Assembly: GCF_000738005.1 (NCBI RefSeq)
Contig: NZ_JHAL01000002.1
Span: forward strand, 1,424,634-1,488,633
DNA length: 64,000 bases
Reading direction: 5' to 3'
Source of the DNA: Bifidobacterium crudilactis
GTDB lineage: Bacteria; Actinomycetota; Actinomycetes; Actinomycetales; Bifidobacteriaceae
Part shown: one piece after another, positions 40,469 to 49,114 of the stretch
How the letters are laid out: each line of letters starts with the position of its first letter
How positions within the stretch are numbered: position 1 is the first letter of the stretch
Notes under the pieces: model-generated
The model's database searches: none
What the model saw: the letters and a program-made list of their open reading frames with translations, nothing else
What the model was told of the DNA's origin: nothing
Position numbers and translations under genes: made by a program

Positions 40469-41869
40469 TCAGAGCACGGCTTGGAGAACGAAGTCGAGAA
40501 CGAACAATGCGGATACACCCCAGATGATCGGATGCACGTCCTTGGCTTTGCGCTTGAAGGTCATGGTCAGGCAGTAGGTGATGAAACCTGCGGCGATGCC
40601 ATAGGAGATGGAGTACGAGAAGGCCATGAACACAGCAGCGAAGAACGCTGGAATGGCGGCAGTGATGTCCTCCCAGGAGATTTCCCTGAAGGAGCTGAGC
40701 ATCATGCAGCCCACGAGCACCAGCACTGGAGCGGTTGCCGCCGAAGGAATGGCGGAGACCACAGGTGCCAGCACGGCGCTGATGGCGAAGCAGATGGACA
40801 CCACAACGGAGGTCAGACCGGTACGACCACCAGCGGCGATGCCTGCGGCGGACTCCACATACGTGGTGGTGTTCGACGTGCCGAGCAGCGAACCGATTGA
40901 CGTCGCAGTGGCATCGGCGAACAGCGCCTTGTCCATCTTGGAGCTGAAGCCCTTGCCTGATTCGAGTTCCTTCTCATCCTGCTCGGAGAAGATGCCCGAA
41001 CGACGCCCGGTGCCCACGAAGGTACCGATGGTGTCGAAGGTATCAGAAAGCGAGAAGGCGAAAATCGTGACCAGCACCAATGGCAGCTTGGCCGGATCGG
41101 AGAACAGCGCGGGGAATCCCTGATCGCTGAATATCGCCAGAACGGTCTGAGGCAACTGGCTGAACGACTCGCCAAGACCTGTTGTATGAGCCATTGAAGT
41201 AACGCCCAGCGGGATGCCGATGAGGGTGGTGATCGCTATGGCGATCACGAAACCGCCCTTGTTGAGGAAGGACAGCTTGCCGTTGAACTTGAACACGAGG
41301 AAGAAGATGGAAATCAGCAAGCCGATGAGGAACAGAACGATAGCGGGCTTGTTGAAGGTTGCCAGACCCGGATTCGCACCGGCAGCGGCCGTCTTGTCAG
41401 GGCTGAACTGGATGATGCCGACGTTGAGCAGACCCACGTAGGCGATGAAGATACCGATGCCGCCGCCGATGGCGTGCTGCAGCATGGGAGGAATCGAGCG
41501 GATAATCATCTTCCGCAGCTTGGTGGCCGTGATGACCACATTGATGAGACCGCAGATGAACACCATGCACAAGGTCTCTTGCCAGCTGAAGCCGAGACCC
41601 TTCACCACGGTGAAGGTGAAGAAGGCGTTCAGCCCCATGCCAGGAGCCAGAGCGTATGGCACGTTGGCGAACAGACCCATGATGAGCGTGCCGATGATGG
41701 CGGCGATGATGGTTGCCAGGAACACAGCGCCCCAAGGCATTCCGGTGCTCGAAAGCACTCCCGGGTTCACCACGATGATGTAAGCCATCGCGAAGAACGT
41801 CGTAATACCAGCCACAACCTCGGTAGAGACAGTTGTGCCGTTCTCCTTTAATTTGAAGAACTTCTCCAT
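40469..41869 (-). CDS. NCS2/AzgA-type purine permease
   Basis: Membrane transporter of 466 residues with about 12-14 hydrophobic segments. It belongs to the AzgA-like branch that carries adenine, guanine or hypoxanthine: GITTFFAMAYIIVVNP, ALAPGMGLNAFF, SLSDTFDTIGTFVG and GTSNTTTYVESAAGIAAGGRTG. The ATG at 41869 follows AAAGAAGAG. A perfect CRP-type site lies 107 bp upstream. The exact purine is not determinable. Confidence 0.9.
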   Translation of the reverse strand: MEKFFKLKENGTTVSTEVVAGITTFFAMAYIIVVNPGVLSSTGMPWGAVFLATIIAAIIGTLIMGLFANVPYALAPGMGLNAFFTFTVVKGLGFSWQETLCMVFICGLINVVITATKLRKMIIRSIPPMLQHAIGGGIGIFIAYVGLLNVGIIQFSPDKTAAAGANPGLATFNKPAIVLFLIGLLISIFFLVFKFNGKLSFLNKGGFVIAIAITTLIGIPLGVTSMAHTTGLGESFSQLPQTVLAIFSDQGFPALFSDPAKLPLVLVTIFAFSLSDTFDTIGTFVGTGRRSGIFSEQDEKELESGKGFSSKMDKALFADATATSIGSLLGTSNTTTYVESAAGIAAGGRTGLTSVVVSICFAISAVLAPVVSAIPSAATAPVLVLVGCMMLSSFREISWEDITAAIPAFFAAVFMAFSYSISYGIAAGFITYCLTMTFKRKAKDVHPIIWGVSALFVLDFVLQAVL

Positions 41870-41975
41870 ACTCTTCTTTCCCCTTACAAAATTTGACACA
41901 GATTAGATATGGATTGAACAAGGGAGAGCATAGCACCCGTATAGGTCTTGTGTATGTTTCGTGTTCTGCACAGGA

Positions 41976-41991
41976 TGTGAATCAGGTCACA
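41976..41991 (-). promoter_or_regulatory. Perfect CRP/GlxR-type site upstream of the purine permease
   Basis: TGTGA-N6-TCACA, an exact two-fold symmetric match to the CRP/GlxR consensus, 107 bp upstream of the permease ATG. I saw no other full match in the window. The Crp-family gene at 25758 is the natural candidate regulator. Confidence 0.55.
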
Positions 41992-42153
41992 GGTCTGGTG
42001 TCACTCGATTGTGTAGGGATTTTCGGGGAAACATCGGTTGCGGCACCAGGTATTTGGCGACATTGCAACAGCTAATAATCGTGGCAACACGGCAATCCCT
42101 ACACAAACGTCATTGTTTGGCATAAGGGCCGGATTTGACTGCCGTAAACGGCA

Positions 42154-42196
42154 ATCGGGGCGTGGCACACACAACAGATGTGAGCCACGCCCCGAT
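42154..42196 (-). terminator. pst operon terminator
   Basis: A 13-bp GC-rich stem (42154-42166 with 42184-42196), about 30 bp past the pstB stop. No long T run. Confidence 0.7.
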
Positions 42197-42226
42197 GCCA
42201 ATTGCAGCCTGCCGCTTGCCGAGGGA

Positions 42227-43006
42227 TCATCCGAAACGGCCGGAGATGTACCTTTCGGTGTCTTCCTCATCAGGATTCGAGAAAATCTTGTTCGTGTCGT
42301 TCATCTCGACCAGATGGCCGGGCTCCCCCACCGCACGCAGATTGAAGAAGGCCGTGTAGTCGGACACACGTGCGGCCTGTTGCATGTTGTGGGTCACGAT
42401 GACAATCGTGTATTCCTTCTTCAGCTCGTTGATCAGGTCCTCGACGGCAAGCGTCGAGATTGGGTCGAGTGCCGAGCACGGCTCGTCCATCAGCAGAACC
42501 TGAGGATGGACGGCGACTGCTCTGGCTATGCAGAGTCGTTGCTGCTGTCCACCGGAAAGGCCGATACCGGGCTTATCCAGACGGTCCTTGACCTCGGCCC
42601 AGAGGTTTGCGCCTCTCAGCGCCCACTCGACCAGATCGTCAGCATCCGATTGCTTGATCTTCTTGTTGTTCAGACGCACACCTGCGAGAACGTTCTCTCG
42701 GATGGACATCGTGGGGAATGGATTGGCCCTTTGAAACACCATGCCGACATCCCTGCGCACGGATACCGGGTCCACATCCGAAGCGTAGAGATTCTGCCCT
42801 TCAAGCAGCACCTCTCCCTTGACGTATGCGCCGGGGATGATCTCGTGCATACGGTCCAGGGTCCTGAGCACGGTGGATTTTCCGCAACCGGACGGACCGA
42901 TGAACGCAGTCACCTTGTTTGGTTCAACCGCCATGTTGACGTCCTCCACAGCGAGGAAGTCGCCGTAGTACACGTTCAAGTGGTTGACATCAATGCGTTG
43001 TCCCAT
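42227..43006 (-). CDS. pstB: Phosphate ABC transporter ATP-binding protein
   Basis: Cytoplasmic ATPase of the high-affinity phosphate importer, 259 residues. It shows Walker [10 protein letters not shown], signature motif [14 protein letters not shown], Walker [13 protein letters not shown], and the C-terminal PstB block [25 protein letters not shown] precedes the ATG. It is the last gene of pstS-C-A-B; no phoU follows. Confidence 0.97.
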   Translation of the reverse strand: MGQRIDVNHLNVYYGDFLAVEDVNMAVEPNKVTAFIGPSGCGKSTVLRTLDRMHEIIPGAYVKGEVLLEGQNLYASDVDPVSVRRDVGMVFQRANPFPTMSIRENVLAGVRLNNKKIKQSDADDLVEWALRGANLWAEVKDRLDKPGIGLSGGQQQRLCIARAVAVHPQVLLMDEPCSALDPISTLAVEDLINELKKEYTIVIVTHNMQQAARVSDYTAFFNLRAVGEPGHLVEMNDTNKIFSNPDEEDTERYISGRFG

Positions 43007-43043
43007 GTGATTATTTCCTTTCCAAGCCTTGCGCCTTGGTCCT

Positions 43044-44058
43044 TCAGTCTTGTGTCTTAACCGCGAATACCTTCGCCACCAGTCGTCCGATGAGGTTCAA
43101 CACCAGCACGATAAGAATCAGCATCAGCGCCGCTGCCCAGGCTCGTTCCATGCGAATACCCGGAAGGCACGGGGGGTTGGCCTTCAGCGCGGCGGCGGAA
43201 CACGTGGCCAGACCCTGCGAGTATTCGTTGTATACGTATACAGGCAAGGTGGTCATACGCCCGCTGAAGAGATTGAGGTTCGTCGAAGGTATGAATCCCG
43301 AGGCGATGAGCAGAGGTGCCGTTTCGCCGATGACCCTGGCTATCGAGAGGATGACGCCGGAAACGATGCCGGGCAAAGCCGTGCGGAGCACGATTTTGGT
43401 AATGGTCCTCTGCTTGGTGACACCGAGCGCGTAAGCAGCCTCTCGCAAATCTCCAGGAACAATCTTGAGCATTTCCTCGGAGGTTTTCACGACGGTTGGA
43501 ATCATCAGCAACGACAGCCGCCACCGAACCCACGAAGCCGTTCACCGTTCCGGGTCCGCCAAGCAGCGCGAAGAGCGAGAACGCGAACAGGCCTGCGACT
43601 ATTGAGGGGATGCCGCTCATCACATCGACGAGCAGGGCAATGGATTTGGCGAGTTTGCCGTTGTTGGAGTATTCGACCAGGTAGACCGCGCACATCAGAC
43701 CAATCGGAATGGAAATCACCATCGCGCCCAGGGTGATCAGCAGCGTGCCGATGATCGCATGCAGAATGCCGCCATAGCCGCCGCTCGGCGTGGGATTGCC
43801 GCCGACCACTCCTGACATGTTGTACGTCAGGAAATTCAGATTCAGTCTTGCCACACCTGAGGAAATCGTGGTCCAGAGCAGAGAGATCAGCGGAATCAAC
43901 GCTACGAAGAAGGCCAGAACGATAAGCACGCGCATCGCCACGTCTTTACGTTTTCTGGCGGCGAGCGACGATCTGGTCGGTTTGAACTTATCGAAATCAA
44001 TCGAAGGCATATTGTCGTCGACTGGCGCAGCAGTATTTGAAGAGATGGTATCTGACAT
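43044..44058 (-). pseudogene. pstA: Phosphate ABC transporter permease, disrupted by a +1 frameshift
   Basis: Inner-membrane permease of the phosphate importer. The first frame (44058-43519) encodes the N-terminal half up to GFVGSVA. The reading then shifts, and the second frame (from 43517 to the stop at 43044) encodes the rest, beginning LSLLMIPTVVKTSEEM. Joined, the two give a full-length PstA of about 337 residues. One extra G near 43518, in a GGCGGC tract, explains the shift. Both halves keep normal PstA sequence, so the change is recent or a sequencing/assembly error. The start overlaps the pstC stop by one base. Confidence 0.88.
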
Positions 44059-45011
44059 CAGGCTGACGCTTTCTCGGTGATTCTACGGGCTAGGAAATTG
44101 ACCAGGAAGGTGATGAGGAAGAGCACCAGACCTGTGGCAATCAATGTTGAGACACCCAATTCATTGGCTTCGGGGAACTGAGCCGCGATATTCGCTGCAA
44201 TCGTCTGGTTCTTGGAAGCTTGAAGAATGTTGAAGGAGTAGCCGAGTCCCGGGGAGAGAATCATCAACACGGCCATCGTCTCGCCCAAGGCCCGTCCCAG
44301 GCCGAGCATCGAAGCGGATACGATGCCGGATCGCCCAAAGGGGATTACCGCGAGACGAATCATCTCCCATTTGGTGGCACCCATCGCGAGGGCCGCCTCC
44401 TGCTGCAGCCTGGGTGCCTGGACGAAAATATCCCTGGACACCGATGTGATGATCGGCAGAATCATCACTGCAAGCACCACAGCCACCGTTGCCACCGTTC
44501 TCGAAGGATTGGCGACCGGCCCTTTGAACAGCGGTATCCAACCCAGATACTTGGCGACCCACGTCCAGAACCCCGTGATATGGGGTACCAGCACCAGACC
44601 ACCCCACAGGCCGTAGACTACGGAGGGGATGGCGGCGAGCAGGTCCACCACATAGCTCAGCGCCGTCGAAAGCTTCTTGGGTGCGTAGTGAGAAATGAAC
44701 AGCGCTATACCCACCGAAACCGGAAATGCGAGCAGCAATGCCAGTGCCGAAACCAATACCGTTCCGAATACCAGTGGACCCACATACTGCAGGAAGTTCG
44801 TGGCCTGCCCACCGGTGAAGGACGCTATGGTCTCTTTATTCTCCTGCTGATCGCCGGTAATCATCGGCAACGCACGCATCAGCAGGAATAATGTCACGGC
44901 CCCTAGAGCCACGAGGATAAGAATACCCGCCCCAACGGCTATGCCTTTGAATACCTTGTCCGTCGTCTTGCCTGAACTGCTGTGTTCGGCAACTGCTGTT
45001 TGCGAACTCAC
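44058..45011 (-). CDS. pstC: Phosphate ABC transporter permease
   Basis: Permease partner of PstA, 317 residues, with about six transmembrane helices. Family features are the large periplasmic loop after TM1 (MITGDQQENKETIA), GTVLVSALALLLAFPVSVGIALF, and the EAA-like loop AALAMGATKWEMIRLAVIPFGRSG. The GTG start follows GAAGGAG. pstA begins at the last base of its stop. Confidence 0.95.
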   Translation of the reverse strand: MSSQTAVAEHSSSGKTTDKVFKGIAVGAGILILVALGAVTLFLLMRALPMITGDQQENKETIASFTGGQATNFLQYVGPLVFGTVLVSALALLLAFPVSVGIALFISHYAPKKLSTALSYVVDLLAAIPSVVYGLWGGLVLVPHITGFWTWVAKYLGWIPLFKGPVANPSRTVATVAVVLAVMILPIITSVSRDIFVQAPRLQQEAALAMGATKWEMIRLAVIPFGRSGIVSASMLGLGRALGETMAVLMILSPGLGYSFNILQASKNQTIAANIAAQFPEANELGVSTLIATGLVLFLITFLVNFLARRITEKASA

Positions 45012-45201
45012 ACGTTCTCCTTCACTCGGGTCATGCCGAACGCAATCGTCTCATGCCGTCTACTCTAATAGGCAAACGGATGAATTTCCGTGAATGCGCC
45101 CTGATTCGGCAAATACCCGCGCCACGGACGATGTGTTGCTTGTCGTCTGCGACGCGGGCTCTGTCTGACATCCTTGTTGCCTCAGATGGTGTTCTTTACG
45201 C

Positions 45202-46332
45202 TCACTTGGTGGAGATGGCGTTGATGGACTTCATGACCTCAGCGCGCAGCGAGGCGGACATAGGAGCGCTTCCCGCGGTCTGTGCTGCGGTCTTCTGGCC
45301 TTCTTCGCTCACCACGTAGGTCAGCCACTGCTTGGCGAACTCGGCGTTCTTGGTGTCCTTGTATGCAGGGCAGGCGATGTCGTAGGAGACGAGCACCACC
45401 GGGTAGGCTCCTGCTTCCGTGGTGTTGTGGTCGAGCTTGATGACCACGCGGTTCTTCTCGGTTGCAGTGCTGTCCTTAGGCGAAGCGTCGACGACCTTAG
45501 CCGCTGCATCCGCCGAGTAGGCGACGTACTTCTCGCCGACCTTGACTGCAACGCTTCCGAGCGAGCCGACCTGCGAGGCGTCGGCGTAGCCGATGGTGCC
45601 TTCTGCCTGGGTGACGGTCGAGATGACGCCCGAAGTTCCCTTGGCGCCCTGACCGACCTGGTTGGGCCAGGTCTCTTCCACATCGTAGTTCCATGCGCTT
45701 CCGGCGGTGTCCTTGACATAGCTCAGGAAGTTCTTCGTGGTACCGGACTTGTCCGAACGGTGCACGACGGTGATCGCGAGATCGGGAAGGTCCAGCTTGG
45801 GGTTCTGAGTCTTGATCGCGTCGTCGTCCCACTTGGTGATCTTGCCGTCGAAGATCTTGGCGATGGTTTCGCCATCAAGGTTGACGTGCTTGCTTTCACC
45901 GTTCAGTCCTGCGGACTTGAGGTTGTAGACGATTGCAATCGGGGAGATGTACACGGGAACATCGAAAGCGGTTCCGGAGGCGCAGACCGACTTGGACTGT
46001 GCGACCTGATCCGCGGTAAGTGAAGCGTCTGATCCCGCCCAAGCGGTTGAACCGGTCAGGAAGGTGCTCACACCGGCTCCTGAACCTGAAGGATCATACG
46101 AGATTTTTGCATTCGGCTGCTTGGCTTCGAAGCCCGCCTGCCATGCTTCGACGGCACTCTGCTGTGACGAAGCGCCTGCTCCAGCGAATTCGCCCGAGAT
46201 CTGCACCGCGGCACTGCTTGAGCTGGTGTCTTCTGCGGTTGAGCTGGTATTGTCGCCGCATGCTGCGAGCGAAGCCATCATTACCAGGCCGGAAACCGCA
46301 GCAACGGAACGGATCAACACATTCTTGCGCAT
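45202..46332 (-). CDS. pstS: Phosphate-binding lipoprotein
   Basis: Extracellular phosphate receptor of the Pst importer, 376 residues. The signal peptide ends in a lipobox (ASLAAC, lipid Cys near residue 25), followed by a Ser/Thr-rich linker. The binding fold shows GAGASSQQSAVEAW, DPSGSGAGVS, VVHRSDKSGTTKNF and IGYADASQ. AGAGGAAAG precedes the ATG. It is the first gene of the pst operon; a Pho box lies 160-177 bp upstream. Confidence 0.97.
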   Translation of the reverse strand: MRKNVLIRSVAAVSGLVMMASLAACGDNTSSTAEDTSSSSAAVQISGEFAGAGASSQQSAVEAWQAGFEAKQPNAKISYDPSGSGAGVSTFLTGSTAWAGSDASLTADQVAQSKSVCASGTAFDVPVYISPIAIVYNLKSAGLNGESKHVNLDGETIAKIFDGKITKWDDDAIKTQNPKLDLPDLAITVVHRSDKSGTTKNFLSYVKDTAGSAWNYDVEETWPNQVGQGAKGTSGVISTVTQAEGTIGYADASQVGSLGSVAVKVGEKYVAYSADAAAKVVDASPKDSTATEKNRVVIKLDHNTTEAGAYPVVLVSYDIACPAYKDTKNAEFAKQWLTYVVSEEGQKTAAQTAGSAPMSASLRAEVMKSINAISTK

Positions 46333-46708
46333 AAGTTCTTTCCTCTATCATCCATAGGCGGCAATCCGCCTGTGTGTCTTTCTCTTTGGTGTTCGCGCAG
46401 CCCCTAGGCGGCGCATGTCATCAACACGGCACACTGTTATTCATGACAGCTTCTACTCTATGGTCAACCGAGAGCCGAAACAGCCCCCTAGGATGAACGG
46501 AAGATGAACAGGGATTGATTTCTTCTCCCTCTCCAACGCCCCTCAGTGCGGAGGCTACGGCAGCGAACCCGGCATGGGCTTGCCGAGAGCTCACCAAGAG
46601 ATCCCGCTTTGAGATTGTCGAAACAGGAAAGCTCCGGGAAGCGATATGCGAAGCCCCCGATGCGACTGCCGGCATTGCGCCGGAAAGCACATCGGGGACC
46701 TGGAGCAC
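46333..46708. other. Intergenic region upstream of pstS
   Basis: 376 bp containing the Pho box and a TTGACC hexamer (46462-46467, minus strand). No credible ORF is seen. Confidence 0.6.
46492..46509 (-). promoter_or_regulatory. Pho box upstream of pstS
   Basis: On the minus strand GTTCATC occurs twice (46503-46509, 46492-46498) at 11-bp period, the form recognised by PhoP/RegX3-type regulators. A TTGACC hexamer lies 24 bp downstream, a plausible -35. A weaker third unit may be present at 46513-46519. Confidence 0.7.
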
Positions 46709-47422
46709 CTATCGAATCTGAACGGGATCGTCTATTTTGTAGCCGAGGCCGCGCACGGTGGTGAGATATCGCGGATGGGAGGTGTCCTCTTCGATCTTCG
46801 AACGCACACGTTTGACGTGAACATCGAGGGTTTTGGTGTCCCCCACATAATCCGATCCCCATATGCGGTCTATCAGCTGATGTCTTGTCAGCACCCTGCC
46901 CTTGTTCTGCATCAGGTATTCAAGCAATTCGAATTCCTTGAGAGGGAAGAACACGCTTTCACCGTCTATCGTGACCGCGTGCTCTCCGACGAGCATCGAT
47001 ATCTTCCCACATACCAGTGGAGTGTCGTCCGAGGCATTGCCGCCGTCTTCGGATTCCGTGACCTTGTTGCGTCTGAGCACCGCTCTGATGCGAGCGAGCA
47101 GTTCCCGGAAGGAATAGGGTTTGGTCACGTAATCATCCGCTCCCAGCTCCAAACCGACGACTTTGTCGATTTCGGTGCCCTTCGCGGTCAACATGATGAT
47201 CGGCACGCGGGACTGTTCACGAATACGCCTGCACAAGGCCGTCCCGTCGATACCGGGAAGCATCAGGTCCAGCAGCACCAAGTCCACACCGCCACGCGTG
47301 AAGACATCGAGACCTTCCTCCCCCGTCGCAGCAGCGGAAACCTCATACCCCTCGCGATTGAGCTGATACACCAAGGGTTCCCTATATGATTCTTCATCTT
47401 CGACAATAAGAATGCGAGTCAT
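46709..47422 (-). CDS. OmpR-family response regulator (PhoP/RegX3-like)
   Basis: A 237-residue regulator with a receiver domain (phospho-acceptor Asp in VLLDLMLPGIDG, Lys in YVTKPYSF) and a C-terminal winged helix (LTRHQLIDRIWGSDYVGDTKTLDVHVKRVRSKIE). It is encoded between the sensor kinase and pstS on the same strand, so it is most likely the phosphate-starvation regulator that binds the Pho box. AAGGAATG precedes the ATG. Confidence 0.93.
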   Translation of the reverse strand: MTRILIVEDEESYREPLVYQLNREGYEVSAAATGEEGLDVFTRGGVDLVLLDLMLPGIDGTALCRRIREQSRVPIIMLTAKGTEIDKVVGLELGADDYVTKPYSFRELLARIRAVLRRNKVTESEDGGNASDDTPLVCGKISMLVGEHAVTIDGESVFFPLKEFELLEYLMQNKGRVLTRHQLIDRIWGSDYVGDTKTLDVHVKRVRSKIEEDTSHPRYLTTVRGLGYKIDDPVQIR

Positions 47423-47533
47423 GCAGATTCATTCCTTCTGTTTGTACTGCCTGTCTGGACCACCGGTTCAGGACCCCCAACGCACCGGTGACATTCGCCT
47501 ATGCAATTCTTTACCATACCCAACACCCAAGCA

Positions 47534-48823
47534 TCAATGAGCAAGCGGCAACGTGATCGTGAACGTGGACCCTTCCCCTTCGCGCGACCACACCGAAATG
47601 GTGCCCCCGCACTCCTCCACGCAATGCTTCACGATACTCAGTCCGAGACCGGTGCCCCCGGTGGCCCGCGATCTTGCAGGGTCAACTCGATAGAAGCGCT
47701 CGAAAATCCTGCCAAGAGCCTCCTGGGGGATGCCGATGCCCTGGTCCACCACGCGGAGAATCACCGATTCATCGACTACCGACACTCCGATGACCACCCT
47801 GGTGTGCTCGGATGAATATCTGACGGCGTTCTCGATGAGGTTCTTCACCGCGGTCTTCAGCGCATCACGATTCACGGAAACAAGAACCTGCTCGGGAGTC
47901 AGACCGGACGGCCACGGGTCTCCCAAGTCTATTTGCCTGCCATCGATGGACAGATACAGCTCGATGTGCTTCGCCTCGGCCTGCACCTGATTCTCCCCTG
48001 CCGCCTCTCTGACGAGGTCCGGCACGTTGACCTTCTCGATGTCATCCGGGTGTCGTTCCTCGTCCTGCGCCTTCTGCAGGTCTATCAATCTGCCGACAAG
48101 CTCCGTCAAGCGTTCGGATTCCTTGGATATCCTCGAGCTGAAATACCGGACAGCCTGAGGATCGTCAGCCGCATCGTGAACGGTCTCGGCGAGCAACGAT
48201 ATCGCCCCTGCAGGTGTTTTCAGTTCATGCGAGACATTGGTGACGAAATCCCTGCGCATCTCCTCGAAACTTCGCTGCTCGCTCACATCTCGGATAAGAA
48301 CCGCATACAGATTCCGGGCGATCATGCCCGAGCGCACACGTAAAAACAGCTTCCCGCTCGGCAGCGCGGTCCCCGCCTTCAGCCCGCGACCCGATGCCTG
48401 CCCGTAGGCATCGCTCTGCGCGAGTCCGACGCCTGCGGCCTTGGGCACAGGGACCTCCAGCTCGCGTTCCCTCACCAGCCCGTCGGAAACCGACCGTGAC
48501 AGAATGTCGCTGATTTCAGGCGAGTTCAACGACTCCCCCGAGACAAGGCCCAGAGCCTTTGCTCCAGGGCTGCAATAGCGTATCTGCGCCCGGCCGTTGA
48601 CGATCATCACCGCGTCGGGCATCACCTCTATCAGCCCCTGTTCGACCTCGGTGACGGACACCGAATCGTCGAATATCGAATGCTGGGTGCGTCGCATTTC
48701 CTCGAATCTGCGGTGTTCTCCGCGACGCCCTGCAAGAAAGCAGACTCTGCCCAGAGTCGCCGCCAGCACAAGAAGGACTACGCACAGCAGCACCAGCTGC
48801 AGCCAGGTCATATCAACGGTCAT
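47534..48823 (-). CDS. Sensor histidine kinase (SenX3/PhoR-like)
   Basis: A 429-residue kinase with one N-terminal transmembrane segment (about residues 5-28), a PAS-like region (VMPDAVMIVNGRAQIRYCSPGA), HisKA with the phospho-His (NVSHELKTPAGAI), and ATPase boxes NLIENAVRYSS, VDQGIGIP, FERFYRVD and GGTGLGLSIVKH. This matches the SenX3 type that senses phosphate through PstSCAB. The ATG at 48823 follows GGAGAAGAG; upstream frames lack this. Confidence 0.93.
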   Translation of the reverse strand: MTVDMTWLQLVLLCVVLLVLAATLGRVCFLAGRRGEHRRFEEMRRTQHSIFDDSVSVTEVEQGLIEVMPDAVMIVNGRAQIRYCSPGAKALGLVSGESLNSPEISDILSRSVSDGLVRERELEVPVPKAAGVGLAQSDAYGQASGRGLKAGTALPSGKLFLRVRSGMIARNLYAVLIRDVSEQRSFEEMRRDFVTNVSHELKTPAGAISLLAETVHDAADDPQAVRYFSSRISKESERLTELVGRLIDLQKAQDEERHPDDIEKVNVPDLVREAAGENQVQAEAKHIELYLSIDGRQIDLGDPWPSGLTPEQVLVSVNRDALKTAVKNLIENAVRYSSEHTRVVIGVSVVDESVILRVVDQGIGIPQEALGRIFERFYRVDPARSRATGGTGLGLSIVKHCVEECGGTISVWSREGEGSTFTITLPLAH

Positions 48824-49114
48824 GGCGTCTCTTCTCCATATCGAACCGGAATCCGGTAACGGCTTTGGCGACGGCGGAACCACGGCAATCCGCCCACAAA
48901 CGCCAGCCGTCATCCCCTCGACATCATCCGGATGTGGGCTGTTGGGATCAGATGCCTGGAACCATTCACCGGTCGTGCACAACCATCATACAAATCCCCC
49001 ACACATCGGCGGTGCATCCCGTGCCATGCCGGCTTCGCGGCATCACCAGATAATTAGCGCTGTTCCTGTGCACATGACTTCGGTATCATCTATGAGCAAA
49101 GAGGTGGGCGTAGA

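Larger units (their letters stand above)
41870..42226. other. Intergenic region between the permease start and the pstB 3' end
   Basis: About 357 bp. It holds the CRP-type site and the pstB terminator. No ORF with a ribosome binding site is seen. Confidence 0.6.
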
